This document shows positions 34,031 to 44,589 of a stretch of 64,000 nt of DNA, piece by piece. Made by a program: the position numbers and the translations under genes. Each line of letters starts with the position of its first letter. The first letter of the stretch is position 1. The notes beneath the pieces are model-generated. The model did no database searches. It was not told where the DNA came from and saw only the letters and a program-made list of their open reading frames with translations. Origin of the DNA: Prionace glauca (Eukaryota; Chordata; Chondrichthyes; Carcharhiniformes; Carcharhinidae); assembly GCA_037974335.1 (NCBI GenBank), contig CM075760.1, forward strand, positions 43,466,103-43,530,102, written 5' to 3'.

Positions 34031-34775
34031 ACATAAGAACATAAGAAATAGGAGCAGGAGTAGGCCATCTAGCCCTTCGAACCTGCCCCGCCATTCAATA
34101 AGATCATGGCTGATCTGAAGTGGATCAGTTCCACTTTCCCACTTTCTCCCCATAACCCTTAATTCCCTTGTCTATCAGAAACCTATCTACCCGTGACTTA
34201 AATATATTTAGCGAGGTAGCCTCCACCACTTCAACGGGCAGAGAATTCCAGAGATTCACCACCCTTTGAGTGAAGAAGTTCCTCCTCAACTCTCATCTAA
34301 ACTGTCCCCCCTTATCTTGAGGCTGTGCCCTCTAGTCCTGCTGTCCTTTCTAAGCAGGAAGAATCTCTCTACCTCTACCTATCCATCCCCTTCATTATCT
34401 TATACGTCTCTATAAGATCCCCCCTCATTCTTCTCAATTCCAGCAAATACAGACCCAGTCTATTGAGTCTCTCTTCATAGTCCAACCCCCTCATCTCCGG
34501 TATCAGCCTAGTGAACCTCCTCTGCACTCCCTCCAAGGCCAAAATATCCTTGCGCAAGTGCGGCGACCAAAACTGCACACCGTACTCCAGCTGCGGCCTC
34601 ACCAGTGCCCTATACAGTTGCAGCAAGACCTCCCTGCTTTTATATTCTGTCCCCCTTGCTATAAAGGCCAGCATCCCATTTGCACCTGCAGACTGGGTTT
34701 TTGCGACTCATGCACAAGGACCCCCAGGTCCCTCTGCACCATAGCATGCTGCAGCTTTTCGCCCTTTAAATAGGG
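34031..34775 (-). mobile_element. CR1-type LINE, mirror of 28,235-28,982
   Basis: Same subfamily, same internal deletion and same upstream flank as the left copy. The coding part differs by only a few residues (for example RALVRPQLE versus RALVSPQLE). Confidence 0.87.
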
Positions 34776-35606
34776 GTCAGAGTAGGTGCAGCCTTGATGG
34801 GCCGAATGGCCTTCTTCTGGCCGTTCTATGGGATTCTATGGTTCAACTCACAATTTCAATTCACTCTAAACAATGGGACAGACACACACCTCCCATCAAC
34901 ATTGTATATGAATAGACACGTTTCAGTCCTGGATGTGATTAACAGCAACAATAACAGCAGAATCCAACTCACGTAATCACTTGTGAACTAGCCTGTGTCT
35001 CAGCAGGAGGGAGGACCAAGTAAATCTCTGCCCACAAACAGAGCAGATGAATGGCGTCTCCCTGGTGTGCATGCGCTGGTGCTCCTGTAGGATAGATAAC
35101 CTGCTGAATCCCTTCCCACATGCAGAGCAGGTGAAAGGTCTCTCTCCAGTGTGAATTCGCTGGTGTATCAGCAGGTTGGCTGACTGTGTGAATCTCTTCC
35201 CACACTCAAAGCAGATGAATGACTTCTCTCCAGTGTGAACTCGCTGGTGTATCAGTAGGTTGGAGGACTGAGTGAATCTCTTCCCACACTCAGAGCAAGT
35301 AAATGGTCTCTCCCGGGTGTGAACTCGATGGTGTGTTAGCAAGTTGGTTGACTGAGTGAATCCTTTCCCACACTCTGAGCAGATGAATGGCCTCTCTCCA
35401 GTGTGAACACGCAGGTGTGACTGCAGTGTGGATGACTTGCTAAATCCCTGCCCACACGTGGAACAGGTGAAAGGACTCTCCCCAGTGTGAACCCGTTGAT
35501 GAGTTTCCAGAGCAGATGGGCAACGGAATCCCTTCCCACAGTCCCCACATCTCCATCTTTTGTCCATGGTGCCGGTATCCCTGTGTCTCTGCAGGTTGAG
35601 CCAGTT
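34031..35606 (-). repeat. Right arm of young inverted duplication
   Basis: Reverse complement of 27,420-28,982. Few nucleotide differences were found by eye across 1.5 kb, for example one base in the PSALETH finger region and three residues in the CR1 frame. Confidence 0.88.
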
Positions 35607-35681
35607 GGGTTTTTGTGGAGATTGAGCAGTTTTCATGATCACTTTTTCCTCCTGCTGGCCCCACAAATTTACTACATTCAT
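34977..35681 (-). CDS. ZNF-F: C2H2 zinc-finger protein, 7 fingers, copy of ZNF-E
   Basis: The open frame of 234 residues has the seven ZNF-E fingers from MDKRWRC onward, unchanged except residue 2. Upstream it is open for 38 more residues ([14 protein letters not shown]...), sequence not found at ZNF-E, so either that start or the internal ATG at the MDKRWRC position may be used; paralogues favour the latter. A - strand candidate first exon lies in the CpG island at 39.6-40.0 kb (donor TCTGGGAAA|GTGAGTAT, edge 39,577). ZNF-G starts only about 80 bp away, on the other strand, so the 5' ends of the two terminal exons nearly touch. Confidence 0.83.
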   Translation of the reverse strand: MNVVNLWGQQEEKVIMKTAQSPQKPNWLNLQRHRDTGTMDKRWRCGDCGKGFRCPSALETHQRVHTGESPFTCSTCGQGFSKSSTLQSHLRVHTGERPFICSECGKGFTQSTNLLTHHRVHTRERPFTCSECGKRFTQSSNLLIHQRVHTGEKSFICFECGKRFTQSANLLIHQRIHTGERPFTCSACGKGFSRLSILQEHQRMHTRETPFICSVCGQRFTWSSLLLRHRLVHK

Positions 35682-35867
35682 TCAGCTCACATTCACAGGT
35701 TGCTTTTGTGTTTGTGTGAACTCTCTCTCACTCCCTTTTTTTCTTTTTTTAAAATCACAGGATTGAGGAGGAGGGGGATTGACAATCAGGAATCTCGAAT
35801 CAAACATCACACCAGAATCTGAGAATCATCCAGTTTGTCATAACCTGAATATCACAGGACTTCCAAC

Positions 35868-37838
35868 ATGGAAGGAAACAGTCCCGTTCTCAGCGGGGAG
35901 AAACGGTACATGTGTTCTGTGTGTGGACAAAGATTCAGCCAATCATCTGGTCTTTTGAAACATCAGCGAGCTCACACTGGAGACAGGCTGTTCATTTGCA
36001 GTGTTTGTGGGAAAGGATTTACTCGATCATTCACCCTTCTCAGACACCAACGAATTCACACTGGGGAGAGGCCGTTTACCTGCTCTGTGTGTGGAAAGGA
36101 ATTCACTCAGTTATCCTGCCTGCTGACACACCAACACACTCACACTGGGGAGAGGCTCTTCACCTGCACTGAATGTGGGAAGGGATTCATTAATTCGACT
36201 AATTTACAGACACACCAGCGTGTTCACACTGGAGAGAGGCCTTTCACCTGCCCTGCGTGTGGCAACGGATTCACAAATTCATCCAACCTCCAGAGACACC
36301 AGCGAGTTCACACTGGGGACACCCCGTTCACCTGCTCTGTGTGTGGAAGGGAATTCACTCAGTTATCCCATCTGCAGAGACACCAGCGAGTTCACACTGG
36401 GGAGAGACCATTTACCTGTTCTGATTGTGGAAAGGAATTCACTCAGTTATCTCACCTGCAGAGACACCAGCGAGTTCATACGGGGGAGAGACCATTCACC
36501 TGCTCCGAGTGTGGGAAGGGATTCACTCAGGCAAATGACCTGCTCAGACACAAACGGGTTCACACTGGGGAGAGACCATTTATCTGCTCTGTGTGTGGAA
36601 AGGGATTCACTCAATCAAATGACCTGCTCAGACACCATCGGGCGCACACTGGGGAGAGACCATTTATCTGCTCTGAGTGTGGGAAGGGATTCACTCGGTC
36701 ATCCCACCTATTGGATCACCAGAGAATTCACACTGAGGAGAGACCATTTATCTGCTCTGAGTGTGGGAAGGGATTCACTACTTTATCCAGCTGGGAAGGG
36801 CACAAGCGAGTTCACACTGAGGCAAGAACTTTGAGCTGCACCGAGTCTGGGAAGGGAGTCACAGTCTCACCCAGTCAGCAGGGACACCGGAGAGTTCAGA
36901 CTGAGGACGGTCCGGTTCCCCGCCCCGAGGACGGTCCGGTTCCCAGCCCCGAGGACGGTCCGGTTCCCCGCCCCGAGGACGGTCCGGTTCCCCGCTCCGA
37001 GTCTGGGAAGGGATTCATTCCGTTCTCTAACCTGCTGACAGACGAACGAGGCGAGACTGATGAAAGACCTTTTACATGTCCAGACGGTGGGACTTGTTTT
37101 CAGAGTTCTGTGGAATCGGAGTCCCATCAACACGGTCACACTGACGAGAGACTATTCAGCTGCTCTCACTGTGGGGCTGCGTTCACACGATCGTCTGACC
37201 TCACTGAACACCAATGCACACACTCTGGGGAAAAGCTCCTCACTTTCCCCAAACGTGGAAAGGGATTCACTCGGTCATCCAACTTGCTGACACACCAGCA
37301 AGGTCGCAGTGTGAAGAGGGGGTTCACTTGTCCCGAGTGTGGGAAGGGATTCACTCAGTCAACCAACCTGCTGAGACACCAGCGGGTTCACACCGGGGAG
37401 AGGCCCTTCCTGTGCTCCCAGTGTGGGAGGGGATTCACTGAGTTATGCAACCTGATGACACACCAACGGGTTCACACCGGGGAGAGGCCCTTCCTCTGCT
37501 CCGAGTGTGGGAAGAGTTTTATTAATTCCACTAACCTGCTGCGGCACCAGCGAGTTCACACTGAGGAGAGACCATTCATGTGCTCTGAGTGTGGGAAGAG
37601 ATTCACTCAGTTACCACATCTACAGAGACACCAGCGAGTTCACACAGGGGAGAAGCCGTTCGCCTGCACTGTGTGTGAGAAGGGATTCGCTCAGTTATCG
37701 CACCTGGTAAGACACCAGCGAGTTCACACCGGGGAGAAACCATTCACCTGCTCCCAGTGTGGGAGGGAATTCACCCAGTCAAATGACTTGCTGAGACACC
37801 AGAGAGTTCACACTGAGGAGAGACCCTTCATGTGCTGA
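35868..37838 (+). CDS. ZNF-G: large C2H2 zinc-finger protein with acidic-proline repeat
   Basis: The 656-residue protein has eleven intact fingers (from YMCSVC). A degenerate stretch of about 150 residues follows: an LSCTESGKG non-finger, four copies of an 8-residue EDGPVPRP unit (bases 36,903-36,998, 24-bp DNA repeats), two more dead fingers, one intact finger and another dead one. Six intact fingers then run to the end. Eighteen complete fingers in two blocks are thus separated by a probably flexible, proline-rich linker. The end is abrupt: the last finger stops after FMC at TGCTGA, and finger-like sequence ([19 protein letters not shown]) continues in another frame, so a small deletion has shortened the protein. 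The terminal exon starts at 35,761 (acceptor aaaatcacag). Confidence 0.87.
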   Translation: MEGNSPVLSGEKRYMCSVCGQRFSQSSGLLKHQRAHTGDRLFICSVCGKGFTRSFTLLRHQRIHTGERPFTCSVCGKEFTQLSCLLTHQHTHTGERLFTCTECGKGFINSTNLQTHQRVHTGERPFTCPACGNGFTNSSNLQRHQRVHTGDTPFTCSVCGREFTQLSHLQRHQRVHTGERPFTCSDCGKEFTQLSHLQRHQRVHTGERPFTCSECGKGFTQANDLLRHKRVHTGERPFICSVCGKGFTQSNDLLRHHRAHTGERPFICSECGKGFTRSSHLLDHQRIHTEERPFICSECGKGFTTLSSWEGHKRVHTEARTLSCTESGKGVTVSPSQQGHRRVQTEDGPVPRPEDGPVPSPEDGPVPRPEDGPVPRSESGKGFIPFSNLLTDERGETDERPFTCPDGGTCFQSSVESESHQHGHTDERLFSCSHCGAAFTRSSDLTEHQCTHSGEKLLTFPKRGKGFTRSSNLLTHQQGRSVKRGFTCPECGKGFTQSTNLLRHQRVHTGERPFLCSQCGRGFTELCNLMTHQRVHTGERPFLCSECGKSFINSTNLLRHQRVHTEERPFMCSECGKRFTQLPHLQRHQRVHTGEKPFACTVCEKGFAQLSHLVRHQRVHTGEKPFTCSQCGREFTQSNDLLRHQRVHTEERPFMC

Positions 37839-38230
37839 CTATGGGAAGAGATTCACTCAGTTATCCAGTCTGCTGAAACACCAGAGAGTTCACACTAGGG
37901 GGAGGTCCACCTGCTCTACATGAGAAAACAGATCCTCTCAGTCATCCTGTCTCCTTCGATCACCACTAATTTCACATTGGGAAAAACCCTTTAAATGTCG
38001 GGACTGTGGGAAATACAATAAATGTTCCTGGGAACTGCAACTTCTACATGTTCATACTGATGAGATACTGTTCAGGGGCTCTCACTGCAGATGCACCCAG
38101 GAAATCATTTTAACTCACTGTACCCAGAAATTTCACAGTGTGGACAGCCTCCACCTGCCCTGAATGTTGGAAGGAATTTGCTTATTTATCCCATGTGCTG
38201 AGATACCAGTGAGTTCACAATTAACTACAG
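37839..38230 (+). pseudogene. Decayed zinc fingers after the ZNF-G stop
   Basis: Finger-like remnants (ggaagagattcactcag, tgctgaaacaccagagag, atgtcgggactgtggg) continue for almost 400 bp in changing frames, marking the former C-terminal end of the array. Confidence 0.7.
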
Positions 38231-38348
38231 TGATCAGATTTTGCTGTTAATCATGTTCAGGATTGAATCATGTTCATTGGGGTCTGTTTCTGCTGATGTC
38301 AGTAAACCCCACCCTAGCTACAGGGGCTGATCCTCTTGCTAAAAGTCA

Positions 38349-38374
38349 AATAAATCAACTTTGCATCAAATAAA
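38349..38374 (+). terminator. Poly(A) signals for ZNF-G
   Basis: Two AATAAA hexamers at 38,349-38,354 and 38,369-38,374, about 510 bp after the ZNF-G stop. No feature is seen in 38,380-38,925. Confidence 0.5.
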
Positions 38375-38929
38375 CTTGTATTCTTTTTACTAACTCCGAC
38401 GTCGTCAGGTCTCTCCCCTCCCCTGTCTCCTCCGTCCTCACCTCCAACAATAAGTGTGAGGATTTCATGGAGTTCCTCTGTCACTAAGATTGAGACAATC
38501 TGATCAGCTGCCTCTGCTGCTTCCTCCCTTCCACTAGCCCATTGGACTGAACGGTTTCCCCTGAACCCCACATCTTCCCCTCGTTTCTTTCTCATCTCCC
38601 TTCATGCCCATCTTGTCCGTCAGATCCACCATGTGCTCACAAAGGGCTGGATGGACACCCTCTCTGCTGTAACAATTGGTCATCAACCCCAAATTGCTGA
38701 TCGCCAAACTTACCCACGTAAACTGCTATTGTTCTCACTTTCCAGGTGTTACCCTGACGCTATTAAATATTTGATATGTGAAACTAACAAACAATGGTGT
38801 GTGGGTTTGTTACTGACATATTGACAGAGGTCAGGATGGACGCGAACTATCATCACACGGTGTGAATGGTCGGAGCTGGAACTTGGGTTTTGTACTCTAT
38901 AGGGAGGTTGGGGAGGGGAGGAAGAAAGT

Positions 38930-39015
38930 GGGGTTAGGGTTATAATCAGATCAGCCACGATCATATTGAACAATGGAATAGCCTCAAAAAGCTGGGTGGC
39001 CTGGCTCCTAACTCG
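38930..39015 (+). mobile_element. CR1-type 3' end fragment
   Basis: Tail sequence aatcagatcagccacgatc through gctgggtggcctggctcc. Confidence 0.55.
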
Positions 39016-39017
39016 TA

Positions 39018-39555
39018 TGAGAATTCCTACAGTGCAGGAGGCCATTCTGCCCATCGAATCTGCACCAACCAGGCCTTATCCCCACAACCCCATGCATTGG
39101 TATGTCATTAGGTTGCTTAACTCAGTGAATCCCTTCCCACACTCAGAGCAGAGGAATGACCTCTCTCTAATACTAATCCCCTGACACTAGGCTCAATTTT
39201 GAATGGCCAATCAACCTAACCTGTGCATCTATGGACTGTAGGAGGATTCGCATTCTAATCAGTAATCTCTAAATTGTCTGTGCTTTATATGCTCTGTCTG
39301 AGGCCAGAACTCTCCATTCACCTGACGAAGAGGCAGTCCCCTCGAAAGCTTGTGAGTATATTATCAAATAAATAGGTTGGACTAAAACCTGGTGTTGTCA
39401 GACTTTTTACTGTAGGAGGAAACCAGAGCATCCAGAGGAAATGCATGCAGACACGGGGAAAATGTGCAAACTCGATACAGATAATGACCCAAGGCCGGAA
39501 TTGAACACGGGTCCCTGGTGCTGTGAGACAGTAATCCTATCCACTGTGATGCCCT
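39018..39555 (-). mobile_element. tRNA-SINE with two inserted pieces
   Basis: A reversed SINE starts at its tail (cctacagtgcaggaggccat) and ends at the head near 39,555. It is interrupted twice. At about 39,100-39,168 there is a zinc-finger fragment. At 39,247-39,408 there is a Penelope-like terminus (ctcgaaagcttgtgag, gactaaaacctggtg) flanked by actgtaggagga at 39,235-39,246 and 39,409-39,420. The B box ggaattgaacacggg is near 39,500. Confidence 0.78.
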
Positions 39556-39559
39556 GTGG

Positions 39560-39970
39560 CAGGATCTCATACTCACTTTCCCAGATTCAAACAAAGACTG
39601 TCCATCTCTAATGGCAGCCAGATTGTCCACAATCCTCTGCGCTGTAGAAACTGTTCTATCTGCCTCAGGCTGGCCGGGTGGATGGCACATGCTCAGTCAC
39701 TGACAGGTCACAATGCCTATGTGATTGATCGCAGCTCCGGACTAATAGAAAGAGGAAGTGGGGCTGGAGGACTGTACAGGAGCATCTGGTCCTCCAACCA
39801 ATTGGAGAGAATGAGGGGCGGGCCTGAGCCTGGGTCTCCCTCATTGGCTGAAACCCTGCACCATTGTGAAACTGCTCTGTGTCTGGCCCAGGAGGAGGTC
39901 CTCCCCCCACCTCCCCTCCCCCACACACACTGGGTGCACGTAGATCAGGAATGTGGGGCTGAAGTGCAAA
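39560..39970 (-). promoter_or_regulatory. CpG-depleted promoter copy, candidate for ZNF-F
   Basis: On the - strand 39,850-39,680 aligns with 25,770-25,915 (caattggttggagga, gtcctccagcccca, tcaatcaca, tgagcatgtgcc). A donor TCTGGGAAA|GTGAGTAT is at edge 39,577. It is less CpG-rich than its counterpart. I infer that it belonged to the mirror-image copy of the ZNF-E promoter and may drive ZNF-F. Confidence 0.5.
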
Positions 39971-40227
39971 CAAAACATCAACAAAAGGTTTTTATTTAGA
40001 AAACTGAGAAGGTGTATATGGCTGCAACATCGAGTTTCAGATTATGTTCAGTAACAAACTGAAATTATGCAGATTTCCCTCACTAAATGAATGCTTCTGC
40101 CTGCTTTTGAAGGAGGACCATTCACGTGTTAGGCAAACACGATAACCACTAAATACAGAAACAAGTGACAAAGACAGCAACAGGTGTGAACCATTCAGAT
40201 CCTGGAATCCCTTCAACATTGACTGAT

Positions 40228-40640
40228 CTATAAAGTTTAATTTATTCGTCACAAGAAAGGCTTACCTTAACATTGCAATGAAGTTAGTATGAAACTCCCT
40301 GAGTATCCACTGTCCAGTACCTGTTCGGGATAATGTACCAAACCAGTACATCTTTCAGAATTTGGGAGGAAGTCCAGAGGACATCCACGCAGACATGGGG
40401 AGAATGTGCAGACTCCACACAAACAGGCCGGAACAGAACCCGGGTCCCTGGCGCTATGAGACAGCAGTGCTAACCCACTGTGTCACCGTGCCCCCAGGAA
40501 TCGAACCAGGGTCCCTGGCGCTGTGAGACAGCAGTGTCTAACCTACTGTGTCACCGTGCCCCTGGGAATCGAACCCGGGTCCCTGGCGGTGAGACAGCAG
40601 CGCTAACCCACTGTTTCACAGTGCAGCAGGACCAACATTT
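40228..40640 (-). mobile_element. tRNA-SINE with three tandem head copies
   Basis: On the - strand the tail is of the cttgtgacgaataaa type. Three successive tRNA-like heads lie at about 40,435-40,492, 40,493-40,563 and 40,564-40,630, each with gggtccctggcg-type and B-box (ggttcgattcc) sequence; the innermost B box is altered (ggttctgttcc). Nothing is seen in 39,975-40,228. Confidence 0.8.
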
Positions 40641-40764
40641 GTGTTTGAACTAACATCACCATGGATTGATCAGTTGTTGCTGTTTGTGGAATCTTACTGT
40701 GCACAAACTGACTGCTGGGATCAGTAACAACTCATATTTATACAACACGTTTATTGCAATAAAA

Positions 40765-41455
40765 CATGCGAGGTGATGCACTTTGGCCGGAATAATGTGG
40801 AAGGGAGTTATATGATAAAAGGTAGAACTATCCGGAGTATAGATACGCAGAGAGACCTGGGGGTGCAGGTACACAAGTCCCTGAAGGTGTCGGTGCAGGT
40901 GCAGAATGTGATGAGGAAAGCGTATGGCATGTTAGCCTTCATAGGAAGGGGTATAGAATATAAGAGTAGGAGTCTGATGTTGCAGTTGTATAGAACGTTG
41001 GTTAGGCCTCACCTGGAGTACTGCGTCCAGTTCTGGTCGCCGTACTACCGGAAGGATGTAGAGATCCTGGAGAGAGTGCAGAGGAGATTTCCCAGGATGT
41101 TGCCTGGTATGGAAGGGCTGTCTTACGAGGAAAGATTGAACGCACTTGGGCTGTTTTCCCTTGAGAGACGTCGGCTGAGGGGGGATTTGATAGAGATTTA
41201 TAAGATTATGAAGGGGACAGATAGAGTAGATGGTGATAAGCTTTTTCCGCTATTAGAAATGGATAGAACGAGGGGTCACGGGCTTAGGGTGAGGGGGGCT
41301 AGATATAAGACTAATGTTAGAGGGCAGTTTTTCACACAAAGGGTAGTGGGGATGTGGAATGCACTGCCGAGTGAGGTGGTGGAAGCAGGCACGCTAGGGT
41401 TGTTCAAGAGTCACTTGGACAGCCACATGAGCAGTTTACATATAGGGGATATATC
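40765..41455 (+). mobile_element. CR1-type LINE, 3' half, open frame
   Basis: 40,773-41,455 is open and encodes [53 protein letters not shown] and FFTQRVVGMWNALPSEVVEA, the C-terminal CR1 RT region. The open frame beyond 41,460 is unrelated. The RT catalytic core is absent. Confidence 0.82.
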
Positions 41456-41539
41456 AGGCCTTATTAAGCATTGGGGTCAGTTTAGTCTCAGGGGTATAGA
41501 GTCTTTAATAATGAAATTTTTATCCACAGGCACTTACCA

Positions 41540-41865
41540 TCTCGAGGGCATCATGGCAGCACAGAGGCTATCTCTGTTACTGTGCGGACACATGGAGTTG
41601 GGCCTGTGTCCGTGGGAGTTTGCGCGTTCTCCCCGTGGTTGCGTGGATTTCCTCCGGGTGCTCCGGTTTCCTCCCACATCCCAAAAATGTGCTTTTAGGC
41701 TGATTGATTGGGTAACAAATTGTCCCTATATTGGACCTCCCTGATCCTCACACATTAGGCATAGACTAGAGTCATGAATAGGTCACTGACCATGGGACGG
41801 CGGCGCGGGCTCGTTGGGCCGAAGGGCCTGTTTCCCGTGCTGTTTTGTTCTTTGTTCTATCCCAA
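41540..41865 (+). mobile_element. SINE-like element with CR1-type tail
   Basis: The SINE core (gtgggagtttgcgcgttctcc, gtgctccggtttcctcccac) is followed by the tail tgggccgaagggcctgtttc and ttctttgttct, as in the elements at 5.3 and 33.3 kb. No feature is seen in 41,870-42,240. Confidence 0.7.
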
Positions 41866-42239
41866 GGTCCTTCAGAGGAATTTTGTAACAAAATACTGAA
41901 TCACACTGGGAGTTAGTGAATTGAGGGGAAAACATGTCTGTACTGATGTTATTGTGGCATCATGAGCGTTCCACATACAACATGATTTGTATCTATAAAT
42001 TCTCATCTTGAACATTTCAATTGAAATTTCAAGGCGAGCAGAGCTTTTTGAGCAGAATGGTTCAGATTCCCATCCCCTTTAATGTGAACAAGTTGTTTCT
42101 GATTTCACTACAGAGGTTGTCTATTAAACAATGACTGAACACAGGGGGTGAATGTGAGAAGCTGAAGTTTCCAGTTGAAGAAGTTCCCAGTGTCTCTGAG
42201 CAGCTGAACTGGGGAAGCCTTTGGGCAGAGACTGTCCTG

Positions 42240-42830
42240 CTGCTATTTCCCTTCCTGACCACCGGGGGTCGCTGTAACACGCCCGGGCGCTGCTCCTCCC
42301 AGTGACACCTCTTGCCCAGTCCGGCCCGGCCGCTGCTCGTTGGCGGAACATCCGGGTCCTGCAGAGAGGCGGGGTAAGCCGCCATATTGCCATGACATCA
42401 GTACAGCCCCTCCCCCCCGGCTGAAGCGGCGTTTCAGAAATGTAGAAAGTGAGAGAAATTCCCACCCGGAAATCCCGCCCGGAGCGGAATTAAAATTAAA
42501 TAAAATACATATTTTTATAAAGAGGCAGGTGGCGGAACCGCGCATGTGCTGTAGTATTTTCCCAGAGCGCACCGCGCGGGTGTGATTGAAAACCAGACGG
42601 AATAAAAAACAGAAATGATTTTCCAGAATGGAGAAGGAACCGAAAGTCTGACGGGTGAGGATGTGAATAATAATCATCAAGATTCAACATATTAAAAGAT
42701 TCAAATGTGCACTGGGCGCATGTGCAGGAGGGGAATTCCCCCAGAGTGCAGCGCGCGGGACGCCGTCTCCCCTGGCAACGCAAGATGGCCGCCGGCGGTG
42801 ATGTGATTGTGGCGCAGGCGCAGTAAGGTC
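42240..42830. promoter_or_regulatory. CpG island, no gene assigned
   Basis: Very CpG-rich with gccgccatattgccatgac, cgcgcgggtg, gcgcatgtgc and a YY1-type caagATGGccgcc. A + strand donor gcaggcgca|gtaagg lies at about 42,820, but no coding exon follows on that strand. A decayed copy is at 190-320. Either it starts a non-coding transcript or its gene has been lost. Confidence 0.5.
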
Positions 42831-43029
42831 TGCCTGCAGCCCATTGTCCAGATTGCCCCCCAGTGGATGTGGTGGGGATGGTGCAGCAGATGGAGCAACA
42901 ATCCCAGTTTCAATGGGGGGAGAGAAGCTGCAATGCTGCTCCCTGTTGTTTACTCCTCTCCCCAGCCTCAGCATTGCAGAGTGTTTAAACAAGAGGGTGC
43001 ATTGTCACAGCAGCAGGGTCTCCATGTCC

Positions 43030-43880
43030 TTCCAGTAGTAAGGTGACCAGAACTGGGCGCAGTTCTCCAAATGCGGTCTAACCAACGTTCTGTACAACTG
43101 CAGCATTAGACGCCAGCTCTTATACTATACACCCCTTCCTATAAAGGCTAGCATTCTGTAAGCTTTCTTCGCAACTTTCTCCACCTGTGTTGCCACCTTC
43201 AGAGACAAGGACACTTGCACTCCTGGGTCCCTCTGCATTTCTACACTCTTAACTGGTCTTCCCTTTATCATGTAACTCCTCTCTACATTATTCCTTCCAA
43301 AATGCATCACCTCACATTTATCAGGATCAATATATATCTTGAGAAATTTGCCTACCTCGGAATTGCTCTCGCAGAGATATTACCACGATGCCCTTCAACA
43401 TTGATAGAGTACTTACAGCAGAGAAGAAGGCCGTTTTGAAGCGTCATGTGTGTGTTGGCCCTCTAAAGGACCAATTCATCCAATACCACTCTGTACCCCA
43501 CAGTCTAGCATTTTGTTCATTTTCAGACAATTATCCAATCCCATTTTGAACCCATTAATTGGCTCTGCCTGCAGCACACTCTCAAACAGCACATTCCAGG
43601 TCTGGGTCACTCACTGTCTGAAAATGTTTTTTCCTGATGTCTCCATGTTTCCTTCACCAATTTAGTTCAACCCGCGCCCTCTGTGTCAAAATCCTTCTGC
43701 CATTGAAAGTTTCTCTCTATCTACTCTGTCAAGACCCCTTAGGATTTTGAATGCCTCATTAAAGTCACATCAGCAACTTTCTGTTAAGAAAATTAGTCCC
43801 AAACTCTCCAAAATATATTCGCCACTGAAGTTTCTGATCTCTGGAACTATTCTCGTGTTTTCCTCCTGCATCCAGCCCAC
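43030..43880 (-). mobile_element. Two CR1-type fragments
   Basis: 43,030-43,345 on the - strand encodes MMHFGRNNVERSYMIKGR and AKKAYRMLAFIGRGV of the 40.8-kb subfamily. 43,440-43,880 is a more diverged CR1-like 3' region (ctctcaaacagcacattcc, aggattttgaatgcctc). Nothing is seen from 43,880 to 44,045. Confidence 0.65.
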
Positions 43881-44049
43881 TGATTTTACATTCTGCCTTA
43901 CGTTCGGTCAGTTAGTGCCTGCTTAAACATATGAAACACAATCTTTCTTCATGCCCTGGAGTGAAGATTCGGAGCAAATTCATTTCTCATTTCTGTTGGA
44001 CTAAGGGGAATCAGACAAGGTTAAGGGCAGTTTAAATGCTGCTGGTCCT

Positions 44050-44482
44050 CCATAAGACCATAGGAAAGAAACATGAGAGATAGGAGCAGGAGTAGGCCAT
44101 CTAGCCCTTCGAGCCTGCCCCGCCATTCAATAAGATCATGGCTGACCTGAAGTGGATCTGTTCCACTTTCCCACTTTCTCCCCATAACCCTTAATTCCCC
44201 TGTCTGTCAAAAACCTATCTACCCGCCTCTTAAATATGTTTAGCGAGGCAGCTTCCACCACTTCAATGGGCATAGAATTCCAGAGATTCACCACCCTTTG
44301 AGTGAAGAAGTTCCTCCTCAACTCTGATCTAAACTGCACCTCTCCCTCCCTTATCTTGAGGCTGTGCCCCCTCGTACTGCTGTCCTTTCTAAGCGGGAAG
44401 AATCTCTCTCCCTCTACCCTATCCATCCCTTTCATTATCTTATACGTCTCTATAACATCCCCCCTCATCCTTCTAAACTCCA
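44050..44482 (-). mobile_element. CR1-type 3' end, breaking the right TM arm
   Basis: The reversed tail (gataggagcaggagtaggcc) continues to the FRRMRGDVIETYKIMKGMDRV region. Homology between the two Ig-TM arms ends exactly at its edge (44,483). Confidence 0.82.
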
Positions 44483-44589
44483 TGACAGACCAGTTTATGA
44501 GTGAATTCACCGAGGTTCTCCTCATTCTTCACTCATTCTGTCTCTGGATTTGATCAGAAAAAGGCAGAGATGAAGGTGTCTTTACACGG

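Noticed and set aside
40773-41744. 323-residue gene
   Set aside because: The first two thirds is CR1 reverse-transcriptase C-terminus; the end runs into a SINE.
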